This document shows, piece after piece, positions 9,917 through 20,258 of a DNA stretch of 64,000 bases. The notes beneath the pieces are model-generated. The model was given only the letters and a program-made list of their open reading frames with translations, was not told the origin of the DNA and did no database searches. Source of the DNA: an uncultured Altererythrobacter sp. (GTDB lineage: Bacteria; Pseudomonadota; Alphaproteobacteria; Sphingomonadales; Sphingomonadaceae). The position numbers and the translations under genes were made by a program. The stretch is from positions 1,178,001-1,242,000 of the forward strand of contig CANLLZ010000001.1 in the NCBI GenBank assembly GCA_947492235.1, given 5' to 3'. The first letter of the stretch is position 1. Every line of letters begins with the position of its first letter.

Positions 9917-10222
9917 TCACCCCTTCAGCCGATCGACATCGTCGACCGCAATGGTCCCGCGAGCGCGGAAATAGATCACCAGGATGGCAAGCCCGATGGC
10001 CGCTTCCGCAGCCGCAACGGTCAGCACGAACATGGCGAAGATCTGGCCGGTCAGGTCATTCAGGAATGCACTGAAAGCCACCAGATTGAGGTTCACCCCC
10101 AACAGGATCAGCTCGATCGCCATCAGAATAACGATGATGTTCTTGCGGTTGAGGAAGATGCCCAGCACGCCCAGCACGAACAGGATCGCGCTGACGACAA
10201 GGTAATGCTCGATGCCAATCAC
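9917..10222 (-). CDS. nuoK: NADH-quinone oxidoreductase subunit K
   Basis: A 101-residue membrane protein with three hydrophobic helices, which is the standard NuoK size. The helices carry the conserved acidic residues of the proton-transfer chain in [17 protein letters not shown] and [20 protein letters not shown]. It links NuoJ/A/H to the antiporter subunits in the complex I membrane arm. The start codon overlaps the nuoJ stop by 4 bp. Confidence 0.97.
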   Translation of the reverse strand: MIGIEHYLVVSAILFVLGVLGIFLNRKNIIVILMAIELILLGVNLNLVAFSAFLNDLTGQIFAMFVLTVAAAEAAIGLAILVIYFRARGTIAVDDVDRLKG

Positions 10223-10839
10223 AATTCCACCCCTTCGCCGCTGGTGGGCTGCTTCATCACCACGGCCTCGTCCGGACGGCGGCTGATCTGCTTGCCGATG
10301 TTCTGGTGACCGCGCACGGCCTTCTGCTCGCGGTGGGTTAGGACAATCGCCCCGACCATCGCCACCAGCAGGATCATGCCCGCAATCTGAAACAGGAAGG
10401 CGTACTCGGTATAGAGCAGCGCGCCGAGGTTCTCGATATTGGTCTGCCCCAGCACCGGCGCTGCGCTGCCGTCGGCCGTGCCCAGCGCAATCGGTCCGGC
10501 ACTCAGCGCACCCAGCCCGAACAGGATTTCCATCAGCAGGACGATGGCGACCGCGATCCCCAGAGGGAAATTGCGCATGAACCCGGCCCGCATTTCCGCA
10601 AAGTCGATGTCCAGCATCATCACCACAAACAGGAACAGCACCGCGACCGCGCCGACGTAAACCACCACCAGCAGCATGGCGAGGAACTCTGCCCCCACCA
10701 GCACCATCAGGCCCGCCGCGTTGAAGAACGCGAGGATCAGCCAGAGCACGGAATGCACGGGATTGCGGGCCATGATCGTCAGCACGCCGCTGGCAATCAC
10801 GATGCTCGCAAAGAGGTAAAAGGCGATGGTCTGTATCAT
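10219..10839 (-). CDS. nuoJ: NADH-quinone oxidoreductase subunit J
   Basis: A 206-residue inner-membrane protein with five predicted helices and a polar C-terminal tail. Recognisable segments are [19 protein letters not shown] and [21 protein letters not shown], the third helix with its flexible glycine being the coupling element of complex I. It overlaps nuoK by 4 bp and lies 26 bp after nuoI. Confidence 0.97.
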   Translation of the reverse strand: MIQTIAFYLFASIVIASGVLTIMARNPVHSVLWLILAFFNAAGLMVLVGAEFLAMLLVVVYVGAVAVLFLFVVMMLDIDFAEMRAGFMRNFPLGIAVAIVLLMEILFGLGALSAGPIALGTADGSAAPVLGQTNIENLGALLYTEYAFLFQIAGMILLVAMVGAIVLTHREQKAVRGHQNIGKQISRRPDEAVVMKQPTSGEGVEL

Positions 10840-10865
10840 GGGGCCCCGGTTAGCTGTGCGCGCGG

Positions 10866-11351
10866 TTAGCGGTAGGGCGCGTCGGCTTCAAGGTTTGCGG
10901 CAATCGCCCGCTCCCACTTGTCACCATTGGCGAGCAATTTTGCCTTGTCATAAAGCAATTCCTCGCGGGTTTCGGTCGAATATTCGAAGTTTGGCCCCTC
11001 GACCACGGCATCCACCGGACATGCTTCCTGACAAAAGCCGCAATAGATGCACTTGGTCATGTCGATGTCATACCGAGTCGTCCGGCGACTGCCATCGTCG
11101 CGCGGTTCGCTCTCGATAGTGATCGCCTGCGCCGGGCACACTGCTTCGCACAGTTTGCACGCGATGCAGCGCTCTTCCCCGTTGGGATAGCGGCGGAGTG
11201 CATGCTCACCGCGGAAACGCGGGCTCAGCGGGTTCTTCTCGAACGGGTAATTGATTGTCACCTTGGGCTTGAAGAAATACTTCAAGGTCAGCGCGTGAGC
11301 CTTGAGGAATTCCCACAGGGTGAAGGATTTGATGAGTTGGGTAACGGTCAT
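10866..11351 (-). CDS. nuoI: NADH-quinone oxidoreductase subunit I (two 4Fe-4S clusters)
   Basis: A 161-residue ferredoxin-like subunit of the peripheral arm. Two classical CxxCxxCxxxCP motifs are visible, [16 protein letters not shown] and [16 protein letters not shown], binding clusters N6a and N6b, which pass electrons to NuoB. The N-terminal ~30 residues form an amphipathic helix that docks on the membrane. The ATG overlaps the TGA of the preceding small secreted-protein gene by 4 bp. Confidence 0.98.
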   Translation of the reverse strand: MTVTQLIKSFTLWEFLKAHALTLKYFFKPKVTINYPFEKNPLSPRFRGEHALRRYPNGEERCIACKLCEAVCPAQAITIESEPRDDGSRRTTRYDIDMTKCIYCGFCQEACPVDAVVEGPNFEYSTETREELLYDKAKLLANGDKWERAIAANLEADAPYR

Positions 11352-11866
11352 TGCGGTTCGTCCTCAAGCCGCGTCGGCGTGCAAACACCAGCAAGCGTTT
11401 CGAGTGAGGTAGGATCGTTCGGTTTGGGCACGAAAGCAGAAATCGGGATGCCTGCTGAGGTAATGTAGTGCTTCGTAAATCTGAGCAGGCCGACCGGTGT
11501 GCCATCTTTATTGAGAAAGACCAGATCGTCTTGCTCACCCACAGACGGGCTCGCTGAACGTCCACCGGGTACATAGTCGAGATCAGGGTCAAGCCATTGA
11601 TCGCTGGTTTCAAGGATTCGATAAACCGGATCGGCCATCAGCGGAGCTGGAGTTGTCTGCTCAGTAGCCGCGTACTGATCAAAATAGGTTTGCCGCCCAC
11701 TCTTGCGCAGCGCCAAATTCTTCAATTCGCCTGCGGAATTTGTAAGCGTACAGTCAAATCGAACCACCGCTAGATGGTCGGTCACCAGGCGCTCGGGCCC
11801 ACGCGTGATGCGAGGGGTGGCTTGCTCCGCGAGCGCTCCTGCAACGATGGCTAGAAATAGGCTCAC
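11348..11866 (-). CDS. Small exported protein of unknown function within the nuo operon (between nuoH and nuoI)
   Basis: The 172-residue product starts at GTG 11866, whose bases overlap the nuoH TGA (GTGA); the longer open frame upstream is a shadow of nuoH. It ends with a TGA overlapping the nuoI ATG, so it is translationally locked into the operon. The first ~16 residues ([15 protein letters not shown]) look like a short signal peptide, implying periplasmic export. The rest is hydrophilic, with [20 protein letters not shown] and a Cys pair (FDCTL near the start, GVCTP near the end) that could form a disulfide. I do not recognise the family. A role as a lineage-specific complex I accessory or assembly factor is only inference from position. 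Confidence 0.75.
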   Translation of the reverse strand: MSLFLAIVAGALAEQATPRITRGPERLVTDHLAVVRFDCTLTNSAGELKNLALRKSGRQTYFDQYAATEQTTPAPLMADPVYRILETSDQWLDPDLDYVPGGRSASPSVGEQDDLVFLNKDGTPVGLLRFTKHYITSAGIPISAFVPKPNDPTSLETLAGVCTPTRLEDEPQ

Positions 11867-12912
11867 GCGTAATGCCCCGTGGCCATCAGAAAGCCCGAAA
11901 TCAGAACGACGAAGACGAGGCTCATCGGCAGGAATACCTTCCAGCCAAGACGCATTAGCTGGTCGTAGCGGTAGCGCGGCACGGTCGCCCATATCCAGCT
12001 GAACAGGAAGAAGAAGAAAAACGTCTTCAGCAGGAACCAGACGATGCCCGGCACATAATACAGCGGCGCCCATTCCACCGGCGGCAACCAACCACCCATG
12101 AACAGCAGGGTGCACAGCGAGCACATCAGCAGAATGTTGGCATATTCGCCCAGCCAGAACAGCGCGAAGCTCATGCTGGAATATTCGGTCTGATACCCTG
12201 CCACCAGCTCGCTCTCCGCCTCGGTTAGGTCGAACGGTGCGCGGGCGGTTTCAGCCAGCGCCGAGATGAAGAACACCACGAACATCGGGAACAGCAGCGG
12301 GTTGACGAAATAGCCGTTGATGAAGCCCAGCCCGTGCCCCTGCTGCGCCATCACGATGCCGCTGAGGTTGAACGTGCCCGCATACAGCACCACGCACACC
12401 AGCACGAAGCCGATGGACACCTCGTAGGAAATCATCTGTGCCGCGGCGCGCATGGCGGAGAAGAACGGGTATTTGGAGTTACTCGCCCACCCGCTCATCA
12501 CCACGCCATAAACGCCCAGCGAACTGATCGCGAGGACATACAGCAGTCCGACATTGATATCCGCCAGCACCATGCCTGCATCGAACGGGATCACCGCCCA
12601 TGCGGCCAGAGCCACAGTGAAGGTGACAATCGGCGCGAGCAGGAAAATGCCCTTGTTCGCGGCGCTGGGAATGATGGTTTCCTGCAGGAACACCTTCAGC
12701 CCGTCGGCAAAGCTTTGCAGCAGGCCAAACGGCCCCACCACATTGGGCCCGCGCCGCATCATGATCGCGCCCAGCACCTTGCGGTCGACGTAAATCACCA
12801 TGGCAACGGCGAACATCACGATCAGCGAAATCGCGAGGATGCCGACCATGGTGGCTGTGAACCATGCCGCTTCGTAGGACATGCCTACCGTGTCTTGGAA
12901 AAACTCGGTCAT
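11863..12912 (-). CDS. nuoH: NADH-quinone oxidoreductase subunit H
   Basis: A 349-residue membrane subunit with eight or more helices that forms the quinone cavity with NuoB and NuoD. Signature stretches are [46 protein letters not shown] (its acidic loop lines the quinone channel) and [18 protein letters not shown]. The start overlaps the nuoG stop by 4 bp. The stop overlaps the GTG of the small exported-protein gene. Confidence 0.97.
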   Translation of the reverse strand: MTEFFQDTVGMSYEAAWFTATMVGILAISLIVMFAVAMVIYVDRKVLGAIMMRRGPNVVGPFGLLQSFADGLKVFLQETIIPSAANKGIFLLAPIVTFTVALAAWAVIPFDAGMVLADINVGLLYVLAISSLGVYGVVMSGWASNSKYPFFSAMRAAAQMISYEVSIGFVLVCVVLYAGTFNLSGIVMAQQGHGLGFINGYFVNPLLFPMFVVFFISALAETARAPFDLTEAESELVAGYQTEYSSMSFALFWLGEYANILLMCSLCTLLFMGGWLPPVEWAPLYYVPGIVWFLLKTFFFFFLFSWIWATVPRYRYDQLMRLGWKVFLPMSLVFVVLISGFLMATGHYA

Positions 12913-14921
12913 TCCGCAACCTCCGCCATTTCACCGCCGTGGAGCAGTTCTTCCGAGCAGCGATGCATCACGTCGCTGGCGCGGGCGATGGGGTTGGTGA
13001 GGTAGAAATCCTTGATCGGATAGCCTGCAATGACTTTGCCTTTAGCAGCCTTCTTGGCCTTGGGCAGCTTGCCGTAATCAGCCAGCCCTTCTTCGCCCAG
13101 TGCAGGTACTTCGGCGATCATCGCGCTTTGCAATGCATCGAAGCTGTCGAAGCCGACATCGACCTTCAAAGCATCCGCGAGCGCGCGCAGGATCGTCCAG
13201 TCTTCGCGCGCATCGCCCGGCGCGAACACGGCCTTCTCGGCGAATTGCACCCGGCCTTCGGTGTTGACGTAGGTGCCGTCTTTCTCGGCATAGCTGGCGG
13301 CGGGCAGAATGATGTCCGCCGCATGCGCGCCCTTGTCGCCGTGATGGCCGATATAGACTTTCAGGCTGTCTTCGAACGCGCTGAAATCCATCTCGTCCGC
13401 GCCGAGCGCCAGCACCACCTTCGGCGCGGCTTTGACGATATCTTTGATGCCGCCCTTCTGTGCGTAGCCGAGCATCAGCCCGCCCATTCGAGCAGCCGAG
13501 AAGTGCATCACGTTGAAGCCATTCCAGTCATCACGGACCAGTTTAAATTTCTCGGCAAAGGCCAGCCCGGCGTTGAGAGCACCGGCAGCAAGAGCCGCAC
13601 CGCCCATGATGATCGCCGGACGCTCGGCCGCCTTGAACGCGTCGGCCACATGCTTGGGCACATCGCCCAGCACACTCGTGTCGTCGCCAAGGAACTCGGC
13701 CGGATAGGTCGGGTCCCAATGCGGGCCAACGATGAAGACCTTCGCGCCGCGCTTCACCGCCTTGCGCAGGCGGACATTGACCAGCGGAGCCTCGTCACGG
13801 ATCTGGCTGCCCACGATCAGGATCGCATCAGCCGTTTCGATTCCCGCAAAGGTGGAGTTAAAGTTCACCGCCGCGAGGTTCGACACGTCGTAATCCATGC
13901 CGGTCTGGCGGCCTTCAAGCAGGGTCGAGCCGGACGCCTTGAGCAGCGACTTGGCCGCGAACATCGTCTCGCAATCGACCATGTCACCGGCGATGGCGGC
14001 AATGCTGGAGGGATCGCCCTTCAGCTGCTTGGCAATCGCCTTGAACGCCTCGTCCCAGCCCGCCTCGGCCAGCTTGCCGCGCTTCTTGATGAAGACCTTG
14101 TCGAGCCGCCGCTTGCCCAGGCCATCGACCTGATAGCGCGCCTTGTCCGACAGCCATTCCTCGTTCACGTCGTCGTTAATCCGCGGGAGGGTGCGCATGA
14201 CTTCGCGCCCCTTGGAATGCAGCGAGATATTCGCGCCCACCGCGTCGGACACGTCGATGCTGAGCGTGCGCTTCAGCTCCCACGGACGCGCTTCAAACGC
14301 ATAGGGACGGCTGGTGAGCGCGCCGACCGGACATAGGTCGATGACATTGGCGCTCAGCTCGTGGCTGGCGGCCTGCTCCAGATACGTCGTGATCTGCATG
14401 TCCTCGCCGCGATACAGCGCGCCGATTTCGTCCACACCGGCGATCTCTTCAGAGAAGCGCACGCAGCGGGTGCAGTGAATGCAGCGGGTCATGATCGTCT
14501 TGATCAGCGGGCCCATATATTTCTCGGTCACCGCCCGCTTGTTCATGTCGTAGCGGCTGCCACCACGGCCATAAGCGACGGCCTGATCCTGCAGATCGCA
14601 CTCGCCGCCCTGATCGCAAATCGGGCAATCGAGCGGGTGATTGATGAGCAGGAATTCCATCACACCTTCGCGCGCGGTCTTCACCATCTGCGTGTCGGTG
14701 CGGATTTCCTGACCTTCAGCGGCGGGCAGCGCACAAGACGCCTGAGGCTTGGGCGGCCCCGGCTTCACCTCGACCAGACACATGCGGCAATTGCCCGCAA
14801 TGCTCAGCCGTTCGTGATAGCAAAAGCGCGGAATTTCCTTCCCCGCCAGCTCGCAAGCCTGAAGAACGGTCGCGCCGTCCGGAACGTCCAGTTCCTGTCC
14901 GTCTACGGTGACTTTAGGCAT
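12909..14921 (-). CDS. nuoG: NADH-quinone oxidoreductase subunit G
   Basis: A 670-residue peripheral-arm subunit. The N-terminal 2Fe-2S ferredoxin domain shows [20 protein letters not shown]. It is followed by [18 protein letters not shown] (His/Cys ligands of cluster N5) and [18 protein letters not shown] (4Fe-4S cluster N4). The remainder is a molybdopterin-oxidoreductase-like domain without cofactor chemistry. The start lies 8 bp inside the end of the upstream 69-residue membrane-protein gene. Confidence 0.97.
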   Translation of the reverse strand: MPKVTVDGQELDVPDGATVLQACELAGKEIPRFCYHERLSIAGNCRMCLVEVKPGPPKPQASCALPAAEGQEIRTDTQMVKTAREGVMEFLLINHPLDCPICDQGGECDLQDQAVAYGRGGSRYDMNKRAVTEKYMGPLIKTIMTRCIHCTRCVRFSEEIAGVDEIGALYRGEDMQITTYLEQAASHELSANVIDLCPVGALTSRPYAFEARPWELKRTLSIDVSDAVGANISLHSKGREVMRTLPRINDDVNEEWLSDKARYQVDGLGKRRLDKVFIKKRGKLAEAGWDEAFKAIAKQLKGDPSSIAAIAGDMVDCETMFAAKSLLKASGSTLLEGRQTGMDYDVSNLAAVNFNSTFAGIETADAILIVGSQIRDEAPLVNVRLRKAVKRGAKVFIVGPHWDPTYPAEFLGDDTSVLGDVPKHVADAFKAAERPAIIMGGAALAAGALNAGLAFAEKFKLVRDDWNGFNVMHFSAARMGGLMLGYAQKGGIKDIVKAAPKVVLALGADEMDFSAFEDSLKVYIGHHGDKGAHAADIILPAASYAEKDGTYVNTEGRVQFAEKAVFAPGDAREDWTILRALADALKVDVGFDSFDALQSAMIAEVPALGEEGLADYGKLPKAKKAAKGKVIAGYPIKDFYLTNPIARASDVMHRCSEELLHGGEMAEVAE

Positions 14922-15123
14922 TGGGGCCCTCGTTAAATTTCTTCATCTTGTGCGCTGAATAGAGCGTGCCCCCGAACACCATGAACATGGCGGTCGGCAA
15001 GAGCAGCCAGTCCCAGAGGGACTTTTCGCCGGATGAAAAGTTCGGATAGCCAACAGCCAGTGAAATAATCCCAAGACTAAGGGCCAAATAAGCAACTATC
15101 GGGAGACCGCGCAGCTCGTTCAT
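14914..15123 (-). CDS. Small two-helix membrane protein within the nuo operon (between nuoF and nuoG)
   Basis: The product is 69 residues, starting at ATG 15123 ([20 protein letters not shown]), which overlaps the nuoF stop as ATGA; the longer open frame upstream is a nuoF shadow. Two hydrophobic helices (about residues 8-26 and 40-57) are joined by a polar loop, with a basic C-terminal tail ([12 protein letters not shown]). It overlaps nuoG by 8 bp at its end. I do not recognise the family. Stop/start coupling on both sides supports real translation; a role as an accessory subunit is inferred from position only. Confidence 0.75.
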   Translation of the reverse strand: MNELRGLPIVAYLALSLGIISLAVGYPNFSSGEKSLWDWLLLPTAMFMVFGGTLYSAHKMKKFNEGPNA

Positions 15124-16415
15124 TCCGCCGCCTCCGCGAATTGTGCGTTGTGCTGTTCGATGCGGCGTTCCAGCTCGGGGCGGAAGTGCTTGATCAGGCC
15201 TTGGATTGGCCATGCGGCTGCATCGCCCAGCGCACAGATCGTGTGGCCTTCTACCTGCTTGGTCACCTGCTGCAGCATGTCGATTTCCTCGATGGCCGCA
15301 TCGCCCGTGCGCAGGCGTTCCATCATGCGCCACATCCAGCCCGTGCCTTCGCGGCAGGGGGTGCATTGGCCGCAGCTTTCGTGCTTGTAAAAATAGCTGA
15401 TGCGGCTGATCGCGCGGACGATATCGGTGGACTTGTCCATCACAATGACCGCAGCCGTGCCGAGGCCGGAGCCGACTTCTTTCAGCCCGTCAAAATCCAT
15501 CGGAGCGCTGCGGATCTGGTCGGCGGGGACCAGCGGAACAGACGAACCGCCGGGGATCACCGCCAGCAGATTGTCCCACCCGCCGGTGATGCCGCCGCAA
15601 TGCCGCTCGATCAGTTCCTCGAACGGGATGCTCATCTCTTCCTCGACCACGCACGGCTTTTCCACATGCCCGCTGATCTGGAACAGCTTGGTGCCCGCAT
15701 TGCCCTCGCGCCCGAAGCCGGCGAACCAGCTTGCGCCGCGCCGCAGGATCGTGGGGACGACCGCGATGCTCTCGACATTGTTGACCGTGGTCGGGCAGCC
15801 ATAGAGGCCCGCGCCTGCCGGGAAAGGCGGCTTCAGACGCGGCTGGCCCTTTTTGCCCTCGAGGCTTTCGATCATCGCGGTCTCTTCGCCGCAGATATAC
15901 GCGCCGGCACCGCGGTGCATAAACACGTCGAAGTCATAGCCGCTGCCGCTGGCGTTCTTGCCGATCAGTTTGGCGGCATACGCCTCGTCAATCGCGGCCT
16001 GCAGCGTCTCGGCCTCGCGGATATATTCGCCGCGGATGTAGATATACGCCGCGCGCGCCCGCATCGCGAAACCGGCAACCAGAGCGCCTTCGATCAGCTT
16101 GTGCGGATCATGGCGGATGATCTCGCGGTCCTTGCAGGAACCCGGTTCGGATTCGTCGGCATTGATGACTAGGAAGGACGGGCGACCATCCTTCGATTCC
16201 TTGGGCATGAACGACCATTTGAGGCCGGTGGGGAAGCCTGCCCCGCCCCGCCCGCGCAGGCCCGATGCCTTCATCTCGTCGATGATCGCATCGTTGCCGC
16301 GCGCAATCAGCGCCTTCGTATTGTCCCAGTCACCGCGCTTTTGCGCCGCCTTCAGGCCCCAATCCTGGAACCCGTAGACATTGGTGAAGATACGGTCTTT
16401 GTCTTGAAGAGCCAT
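15120..16415 (-). CDS. nuoF: NADH-quinone oxidoreductase subunit F
   Basis: A 431-residue subunit holding the NADH site, FMN and 4Fe-4S cluster N3. The start is set at ATG 16415 ([20 protein letters not shown]); the open frame continues 31 residues upstream, but those residues are arginine-rich shadow of the small gene before it. Motifs are [20 protein letters not shown] (FMN), [38 protein letters not shown] (NADH) and [16 protein letters not shown] (cluster N3). This is the point where electrons enter complex I. Confidence 0.97.
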   Translation of the reverse strand: MALQDKDRIFTNVYGFQDWGLKAAQKRGDWDNTKALIARGNDAIIDEMKASGLRGRGGAGFPTGLKWSFMPKESKDGRPSFLVINADESEPGSCKDREIIRHDPHKLIEGALVAGFAMRARAAYIYIRGEYIREAETLQAAIDEAYAAKLIGKNASGSGYDFDVFMHRGAGAYICGEETAMIESLEGKKGQPRLKPPFPAGAGLYGCPTTVNNVESIAVVPTILRRGASWFAGFGREGNAGTKLFQISGHVEKPCVVEEEMSIPFEELIERHCGGITGGWDNLLAVIPGGSSVPLVPADQIRSAPMDFDGLKEVGSGLGTAAVIVMDKSTDIVRAISRISYFYKHESCGQCTPCREGTGWMWRMMERLRTGDAAIEEIDMLQQVTKQVEGHTICALGDAAAWPIQGLIKHFRPELERRIEQHNAQFAEAAE

Positions 16416-16558
16416 CAGCCAAGCCCTCCCTGTGTGAGGAAATAGAGCGCGCCCACGCCGATCACGGCCATGGCGCCGAATTTGATCATGCCCATCAGCA
16501 CCTTCCACGCGATAAAGGCGAGGACCAGCGCGACGACAATGGTGATGAGCTCAGGCAT
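16415..16558 (-). CDS. 47-residue single-helix membrane protein within the nuo operon (between nuoE and nuoF)
   Basis: This small gene fills the 142-bp space between nuoE and nuoF exactly. Its ATG at 16558 shares one base with the nuoE TAA, and its TGA at 16415 shares one base with the nuoF ATG. The 47 residues begin [20 protein letters not shown] and end [10 protein letters not shown]. One or two hydrophobic segments cover most of the length, with two lysines (19 and 25) near the middle. No family is recognised. The exact tiling with both neighbours argues that it is translated; it is shorter than usual gene-calling limits. Confidence 0.7.
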   Translation of the reverse strand: MPELITIVVALVLAFIAWKVLMGMIKFGAMAVIGVGALYFLTQGGLG

Positions 16559-17226
16559 TACCACTCGCCCCGGTAATCGTGATTGGCATCGACCATTTCT
16601 TTCAAGGTGGTCGGCCCGCCGCTGGGTTCGCTGGTCTTGCGGCCCGGCTCCTGCGTGCCTTCCTTGGGGGTCTCGCCAGCGGCCAGCGCATCCAGCACCG
16701 CGTCGAGGCGTTCCACCGTCAGGTCTTCGTAATTGCCGTCATTGATCTGGACCATCGGCGCGGTGGCGCAATTGCCCATGCATTCCACTTCGGTGAGGGT
16801 CCACAGGCCGTCTTCAGAGACCTTGCCCTTGGCCATTCCACGCTTCTTGCAGGCGGCGATAATATCGTCGCTGCCGCGCAGCATGCAGGGCGTGGTGCCG
16901 CACACTTGGACGTGGAATTTGCCCACCGGAACGAGGTTGTACATGAAATAGAAGGTCGCCACCTCGACCACGCGGATCACCGGCATATCGAGATACTCGG
17001 CGACATATTCCATCACCGGCAGAGGCAGCCAGCCTTGCGTATTCGTTTCCTCGCCCACCTGACGCTGCGCGAGATCGAGCAGCGGCATCACCGCCGATTT
17101 CTGGCGGCCTTCGGGGTATTTGGCGATGTGATAATCGGCCTTCGCCTTGTTTTCAGGCGTGAAGGCCCACGCGCTGTATTGCGCGCGAAGTTCGGGCGTA
17201 TCGGGGGCAAGGCGGCGATCAGCCAT
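16558..17226 (-). CDS. nuoE: NADH-quinone oxidoreductase subunit E
   Basis: A 222-residue thioredoxin-like 2Fe-2S subunit that sits beside NuoF. The four cluster cysteines are in VCGTTPCMLRGSDDI and VECMGNCATAPMVQIND. The N-terminal helical bundle precedes them. The C-terminus has a polar extension of ~40 residues (LAAGETPKEGTQEPGRK onward) beyond the E. coli length, as often seen in alphaproteobacteria. The start lies 8 bp inside the end of the 60-residue membrane-protein gene. Confidence 0.97.
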   Translation of the reverse strand: MADRRLAPDTPELRAQYSAWAFTPENKAKADYHIAKYPEGRQKSAVMPLLDLAQRQVGEETNTQGWLPLPVMEYVAEYLDMPVIRVVEVATFYFMYNLVPVGKFHVQVCGTTPCMLRGSDDIIAACKKRGMAKGKVSEDGLWTLTEVECMGNCATAPMVQINDGNYEDLTVERLDAVLDALAAGETPKEGTQEPGRKTSEPSGGPTTLKEMVDANHDYRGEW

Positions 17227-17401
17227 GGGTCAGTCTCGTTTGCAGATAGCGGCCCACATACAGGCCGATGACAGCAGCGGCGGCTGTCGAAAGGATGTCT
17301 TTGAGCGAAGACTCGCCATGAAACGCCAGCAGATACGCCGCGACTGCCGAAGCAAACGCAGCACACGCGGCGACGAAGATGAAGAGCTCGCGGAGGATCA
17401 T
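17219..17401 (-). CDS. 60-residue two-helix membrane protein within the nuo operon (second of two between nuoD and nuoE)
   Basis: It starts at ATG 17401 ([20 protein letters not shown]), overlapping the stop of the preceding small gene by 4 bp; the longer open frame is a shadow. Two hydrophobic helices (about residues 5-27 and 36-52) are linked by FHGESSLKD, and the C-terminus is basic (RYLQTRLTHG). The glycine/alanine-rich second helix with GLYVGRYLQ is reminiscent of small helix-packing proteins. The family is not recognised. It is coupled to nuoE by an 8-bp overlap. Confidence 0.75.
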   Translation of the reverse strand: MILRELFIFVAACAAFASAVAAYLLAFHGESSLKDILSTAAAAVIGLYVGRYLQTRLTHG

Positions 17402-17667
17402 GTGTTTACTGCCCTCTTCGCCAATACCCATCGCGCAAAGAAGATACCAAAGAGCGACCCTGCAGCCATTACGGCGGAACCGATATTTGGCGCCAGGATA
17501 GCCATCAGAAACAGCGGTAATGCAGAGAGCACGGTCATTCGGAACGCCCAAACGGACGCTTGTTCTTCGGGCTTGAAGGACTCAAGCACGAGGCGAAAAA
17601 CCACCGCAATGAGCGGCATCATCGCAACGCATCCGGCAAAAAGCAGAACGGGACCTACCCAACTCAC
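17398..17667 (-). CDS. 89-residue membrane protein within the nuo operon (first of two between nuoD and nuoE)
   Basis: It starts at GTG 17667, whose bases overlap the nuoD TGA (GTGA), and ends overlapping the next small gene (ATGA). It contains about three hydrophobic helices (residues 4-28, 43-60, 62-82) with a short acidic loop (ESFKPEEQ) after the first and a basic end ([11 protein letters not shown]). The family is not recognised. The tight coupling to nuoD suggests co-production with complex I. Confidence 0.75.
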   Translation of the reverse strand: MSWVGPVLLFAGCVAMMPLIAVVFRLVLESFKPEEQASVWAFRMTVLSALPLFLMAILAPNIGSAVMAAGSLFGIFFARWVLAKRAVNT

Positions 17668-18875
17668 CGATCACACTCCCCGAACACCACGTCGATTGCG
17701 CCCAGGATGGCGGTCGCGTCGGGCAGCATGTGGCCTTTGCACATGAAGTCCATGGCTTGCAGATGGCTAAACGCCGTCGGACGGATCTTGCAGCGGTAGG
17801 GTTTATTCGACCCGTCGCTGACCAGATAGACGCCGAACTCGCCCTTGGGGCTTTCGGTGGCGACATACACTTCGCCGGCGGGGACGTGGAAGCCCTCGGT
17901 ATACAGCTTAAAGTGGTGGATCAGCGCCTCCATCGATTGCTTCATCTCGCCGCGCTTGGGCGGGGAGACTTTGCCATCGGTGCTGGCAATCGGGCCTTCG
18001 GGCATTTCGGCAAGGCACTGTTTGATGATGCGGGCCGACTGCTTGATCTCGTTCACGCGGACCATGAACCGGTCGTAGCAATCCGAATTGGTGCCGGTCG
18101 GGATGTCGAAATCCATCCGGTCATACACGTCGTAAGGCTGCGATTTGCGCAGGTCCCACGGGATACCGGCAGCGCGGATCATCGGGCCGGAGAAGCCCCA
18201 GGCCAGCGCGTCTTCCTTGCTTACAATGGCGATATCGACATTGCGCTGTTTGAAGATGCGGTTGTCGATCACCAGGCTCATCGCGTCATCGAACAAGCCC
18301 GGCAGGCGGTGTTCCACCCATTCGCCGATATCGACCAGCAGCTTCTCCGGCACATCCTGATGGACACCGCCGGGGCGGAACCATGCAGAGTGCATCCGCG
18401 CACCGCTCGCCCGCTCGAAGAAGTTCATGCAATCTTCGCGCAGATCCATGATCCACAGGTTCGGCGTGAACGCGCCCACGTCCAGCACATGGGCACCCAT
18501 GTTGAGGAAGTGGTTGGAAATCCGCGTAAGCTCGGCAAACAGCACCCGCAGATACTGCGCCCGCTCCGGCACTTCGATGTTCAGCAGCTTCTCGATCGCG
18601 AGGACGTAGCTGTGTTCCTGACAAAGCGGCGAACAGTAATCGAGGCGGTCGAAATACGGCAGGGCCTGCAGGTAGGTCTTGTGCTCGATCAGTTTTTCGG
18701 TGCCGCGATGCAGCAGTCCGACATGCGGATCGACCCGCTCGATAATCTCGCCGTCCAGCTCCATAACCATGCGCAGCACGCCGTGGGCCGCCGGATGCTG
18801 GGGCCCGAAATTTATCGTGTAGTTGGAGATGACTTCATCGCCGGTGGTGGGCGATTCTTCGAGTTGGACGCTCAT
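17664..18875 (-). CDS. nuoD: NADH-quinone oxidoreductase subunit D
   Basis: A 403-residue subunit related to the large subunit of NiFe hydrogenases, contributing to the quinone-reduction site with NuoB. Characteristic segments are [40 protein letters not shown] and the conserved C-terminus [29 protein letters not shown]. The metal-site cysteines of hydrogenases are absent, as expected. The start overlaps nuoC by 4 bp. Confidence 0.98.
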   Translation of the reverse strand: MSVQLEESPTTGDEVISNYTINFGPQHPAAHGVLRMVMELDGEIIERVDPHVGLLHRGTEKLIEHKTYLQALPYFDRLDYCSPLCQEHSYVLAIEKLLNIEVPERAQYLRVLFAELTRISNHFLNMGAHVLDVGAFTPNLWIMDLREDCMNFFERASGARMHSAWFRPGGVHQDVPEKLLVDIGEWVEHRLPGLFDDAMSLVIDNRIFKQRNVDIAIVSKEDALAWGFSGPMIRAAGIPWDLRKSQPYDVYDRMDFDIPTGTNSDCYDRFMVRVNEIKQSARIIKQCLAEMPEGPIASTDGKVSPPKRGEMKQSMEALIHHFKLYTEGFHVPAGEVYVATESPKGEFGVYLVSDGSNKPYRCKIRPTAFSHLQAMDFMCKGHMLPDATAILGAIDVVFGECDR

Positions 18876-19657
18876 TTCGCGTCTCCTGATTTCTTACTGG
18901 CGGGCTTCTTCTTGGGGGCCGCTTTCTTCTTCGGCGCGCCCTTAGTGCTCACCTTCTTTTCAGCCTTCTTTTCGGCCTTTTCGCCTGCACCAGTTTTCTT
19001 CGGACCATCCGTCGTCTGCGGCTTGTCGACCGGCGGGGTCTCCGCTTTCTCGTCGCCCGGCAGCACGTAGTCGGCGCCTTCCCACGGGGACATGAAATCG
19101 AAGCTGCGCAGGTCCTGCGCCAGCTGCACCGGCTCGTACACCACGCGCTTCTCGTCTTCGGAATAGCGCAGTTCGGTATAGCCGGTCAGCGGGAAATCCT
19201 TGCGGAAGGGATGCCCTTCAAAGCCGTAATCGGTCAGGATGCGGCGCAGATCGGTGTTGCCGTCGAACAGCACGCCGAACAGGTCGAACACTTCGCGCTC
19301 CAGCCATCCGGCATTGGGCCAGATATGCGTGACGCTGGGCACCGGTGTTGCCTCGTCGGTCGTGGTCTTGATCATGATCCGGTGGTTCTTCGTCACCGAA
19401 AGCAGCATGTAGACGACTTCAAACCGCTCGTCCCGGCCCGGAAAATCGACCCCGGCAATTTCCATCAGCTGCTGATAGGCGTGATTGTCGCGCAGCGTCT
19501 TGAGCACCTCGGCAACGCTTTCGCGCTTCACCGTCAGGATGATCTCGCCATGCTCCTCGCGCGCAGCCTTAACATGCGCGCCCAGAGCTGCAGTCAGGGC
19601 ATCCTGCACGCCTTCATTGGAGGCGAATTTCGGGGCGGAGTGGAGAACCGTTGCCAT
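18872..19657 (-). CDS. nuoC: NADH-quinone oxidoreductase subunit C with a lysine-rich C-terminal tail
   Basis: The first ~200 residues are a normal NuoC, with [22 protein letters not shown] and [23 protein letters not shown] as family signatures. Residues 201-261 form an extra low-complexity tail rich in Lys, Ala and Pro ([28 protein letters not shown]). The tail has no counterpart in the E. coli protein and is probably disordered and strongly basic. It overlaps nuoD by 4 bp and lies 5 bp after nuoB. Confidence 0.96.
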   Translation of the reverse strand: MATVLHSAPKFASNEGVQDALTAALGAHVKAAREEHGEIILTVKRESVAEVLKTLRDNHAYQQLMEIAGVDFPGRDERFEVVYMLLSVTKNHRIMIKTTTDEATPVPSVTHIWPNAGWLEREVFDLFGVLFDGNTDLRRILTDYGFEGHPFRKDFPLTGYTELRYSEDEKRVVYEPVQLAQDLRSFDFMSPWEGADYVLPGDEKAETPPVDKPQTTDGPKKTGAGEKAEKKAEKKVSTKGAPKKKAAPKKKPASKKSGDAK

Positions 19658-19662
19658 CGCGC

Positions 19663-20241
19663 CTACCTCTCAATCGTCCCGGTGCGGCGGATTTTGCGCT
19701 GCAATTGCATCACGCCGTAGAGCAGAGCCTCGGCGGTGGGCGGGCAACCGGGCACGTAGATATCGACCGGCACGATCCGGTCACACCCGCGCACGACGGA
19801 ATAGCTGTAATGGTAATAGCCGCCGCCATTGGCGCAGCTGCCCATGCTGATCACATATTTCGGCTCCGACATCTGGTCGTACACCTTGCGCAGCGCCGGG
19901 GCCATTTTGTTGCACAGCGTGCCGGCCACGATCATCAGGTCCGACTGGCGCGGTGAAGCGCGCGGGGCCGCGCCGAAACGCTCCATGTCATAGCGCGGCA
20001 TGTTGGCGTGGATCATCTCCACGGCGCAACATGCGAGGCCGAAGGTCATCCACCACAGGCTGCCGGTGCGCGCCCACTGGAAAACGTCTTCGGTGCTGGT
20101 GACGAGGAAGCCCTTGTCGTTCACTTCTGTCTGAAGCGCGTTGAAATATTCCGCGTCGGGCTGGCGCACCTCGCCCGGCTGCGCGGTGGGCTGAAGCACG
20201 GCGTCGCGTCCGGCGGAAGTCAGGATGGTTTGTTCGCTCAT
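19663..20241 (-). CDS. nuoB: NADH-quinone oxidoreductase subunit B (cluster N2)
   Basis: A 192-residue subunit with the terminal 4Fe-4S cluster N2. Ligand motifs are [12 protein letters not shown] with its tandem cysteines, [19 protein letters not shown], and [18 protein letters not shown]. The start is placed at ATG 20241 ([13 protein letters not shown]); the open frame runs 16 residues further upstream without support. It lies 17 bp after the nuoA stop. Confidence 0.97.
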   Translation of the reverse strand: MSEQTILTSAGRDAVLQPTAQPGEVRQPDAEYFNALQTEVNDKGFLVTSTEDVFQWARTGSLWWMTFGLACCAVEMIHANMPRYDMERFGAAPRASPRQSDLMIVAGTLCNKMAPALRKVYDQMSEPKYVISMGSCANGGGYYHYSYSVVRGCDRIVPVDIYVPGCPPTAEALLYGVMQLQRKIRRTGTIER

Positions 20242-20258
20242 AATGCTATTCCCGGTCC

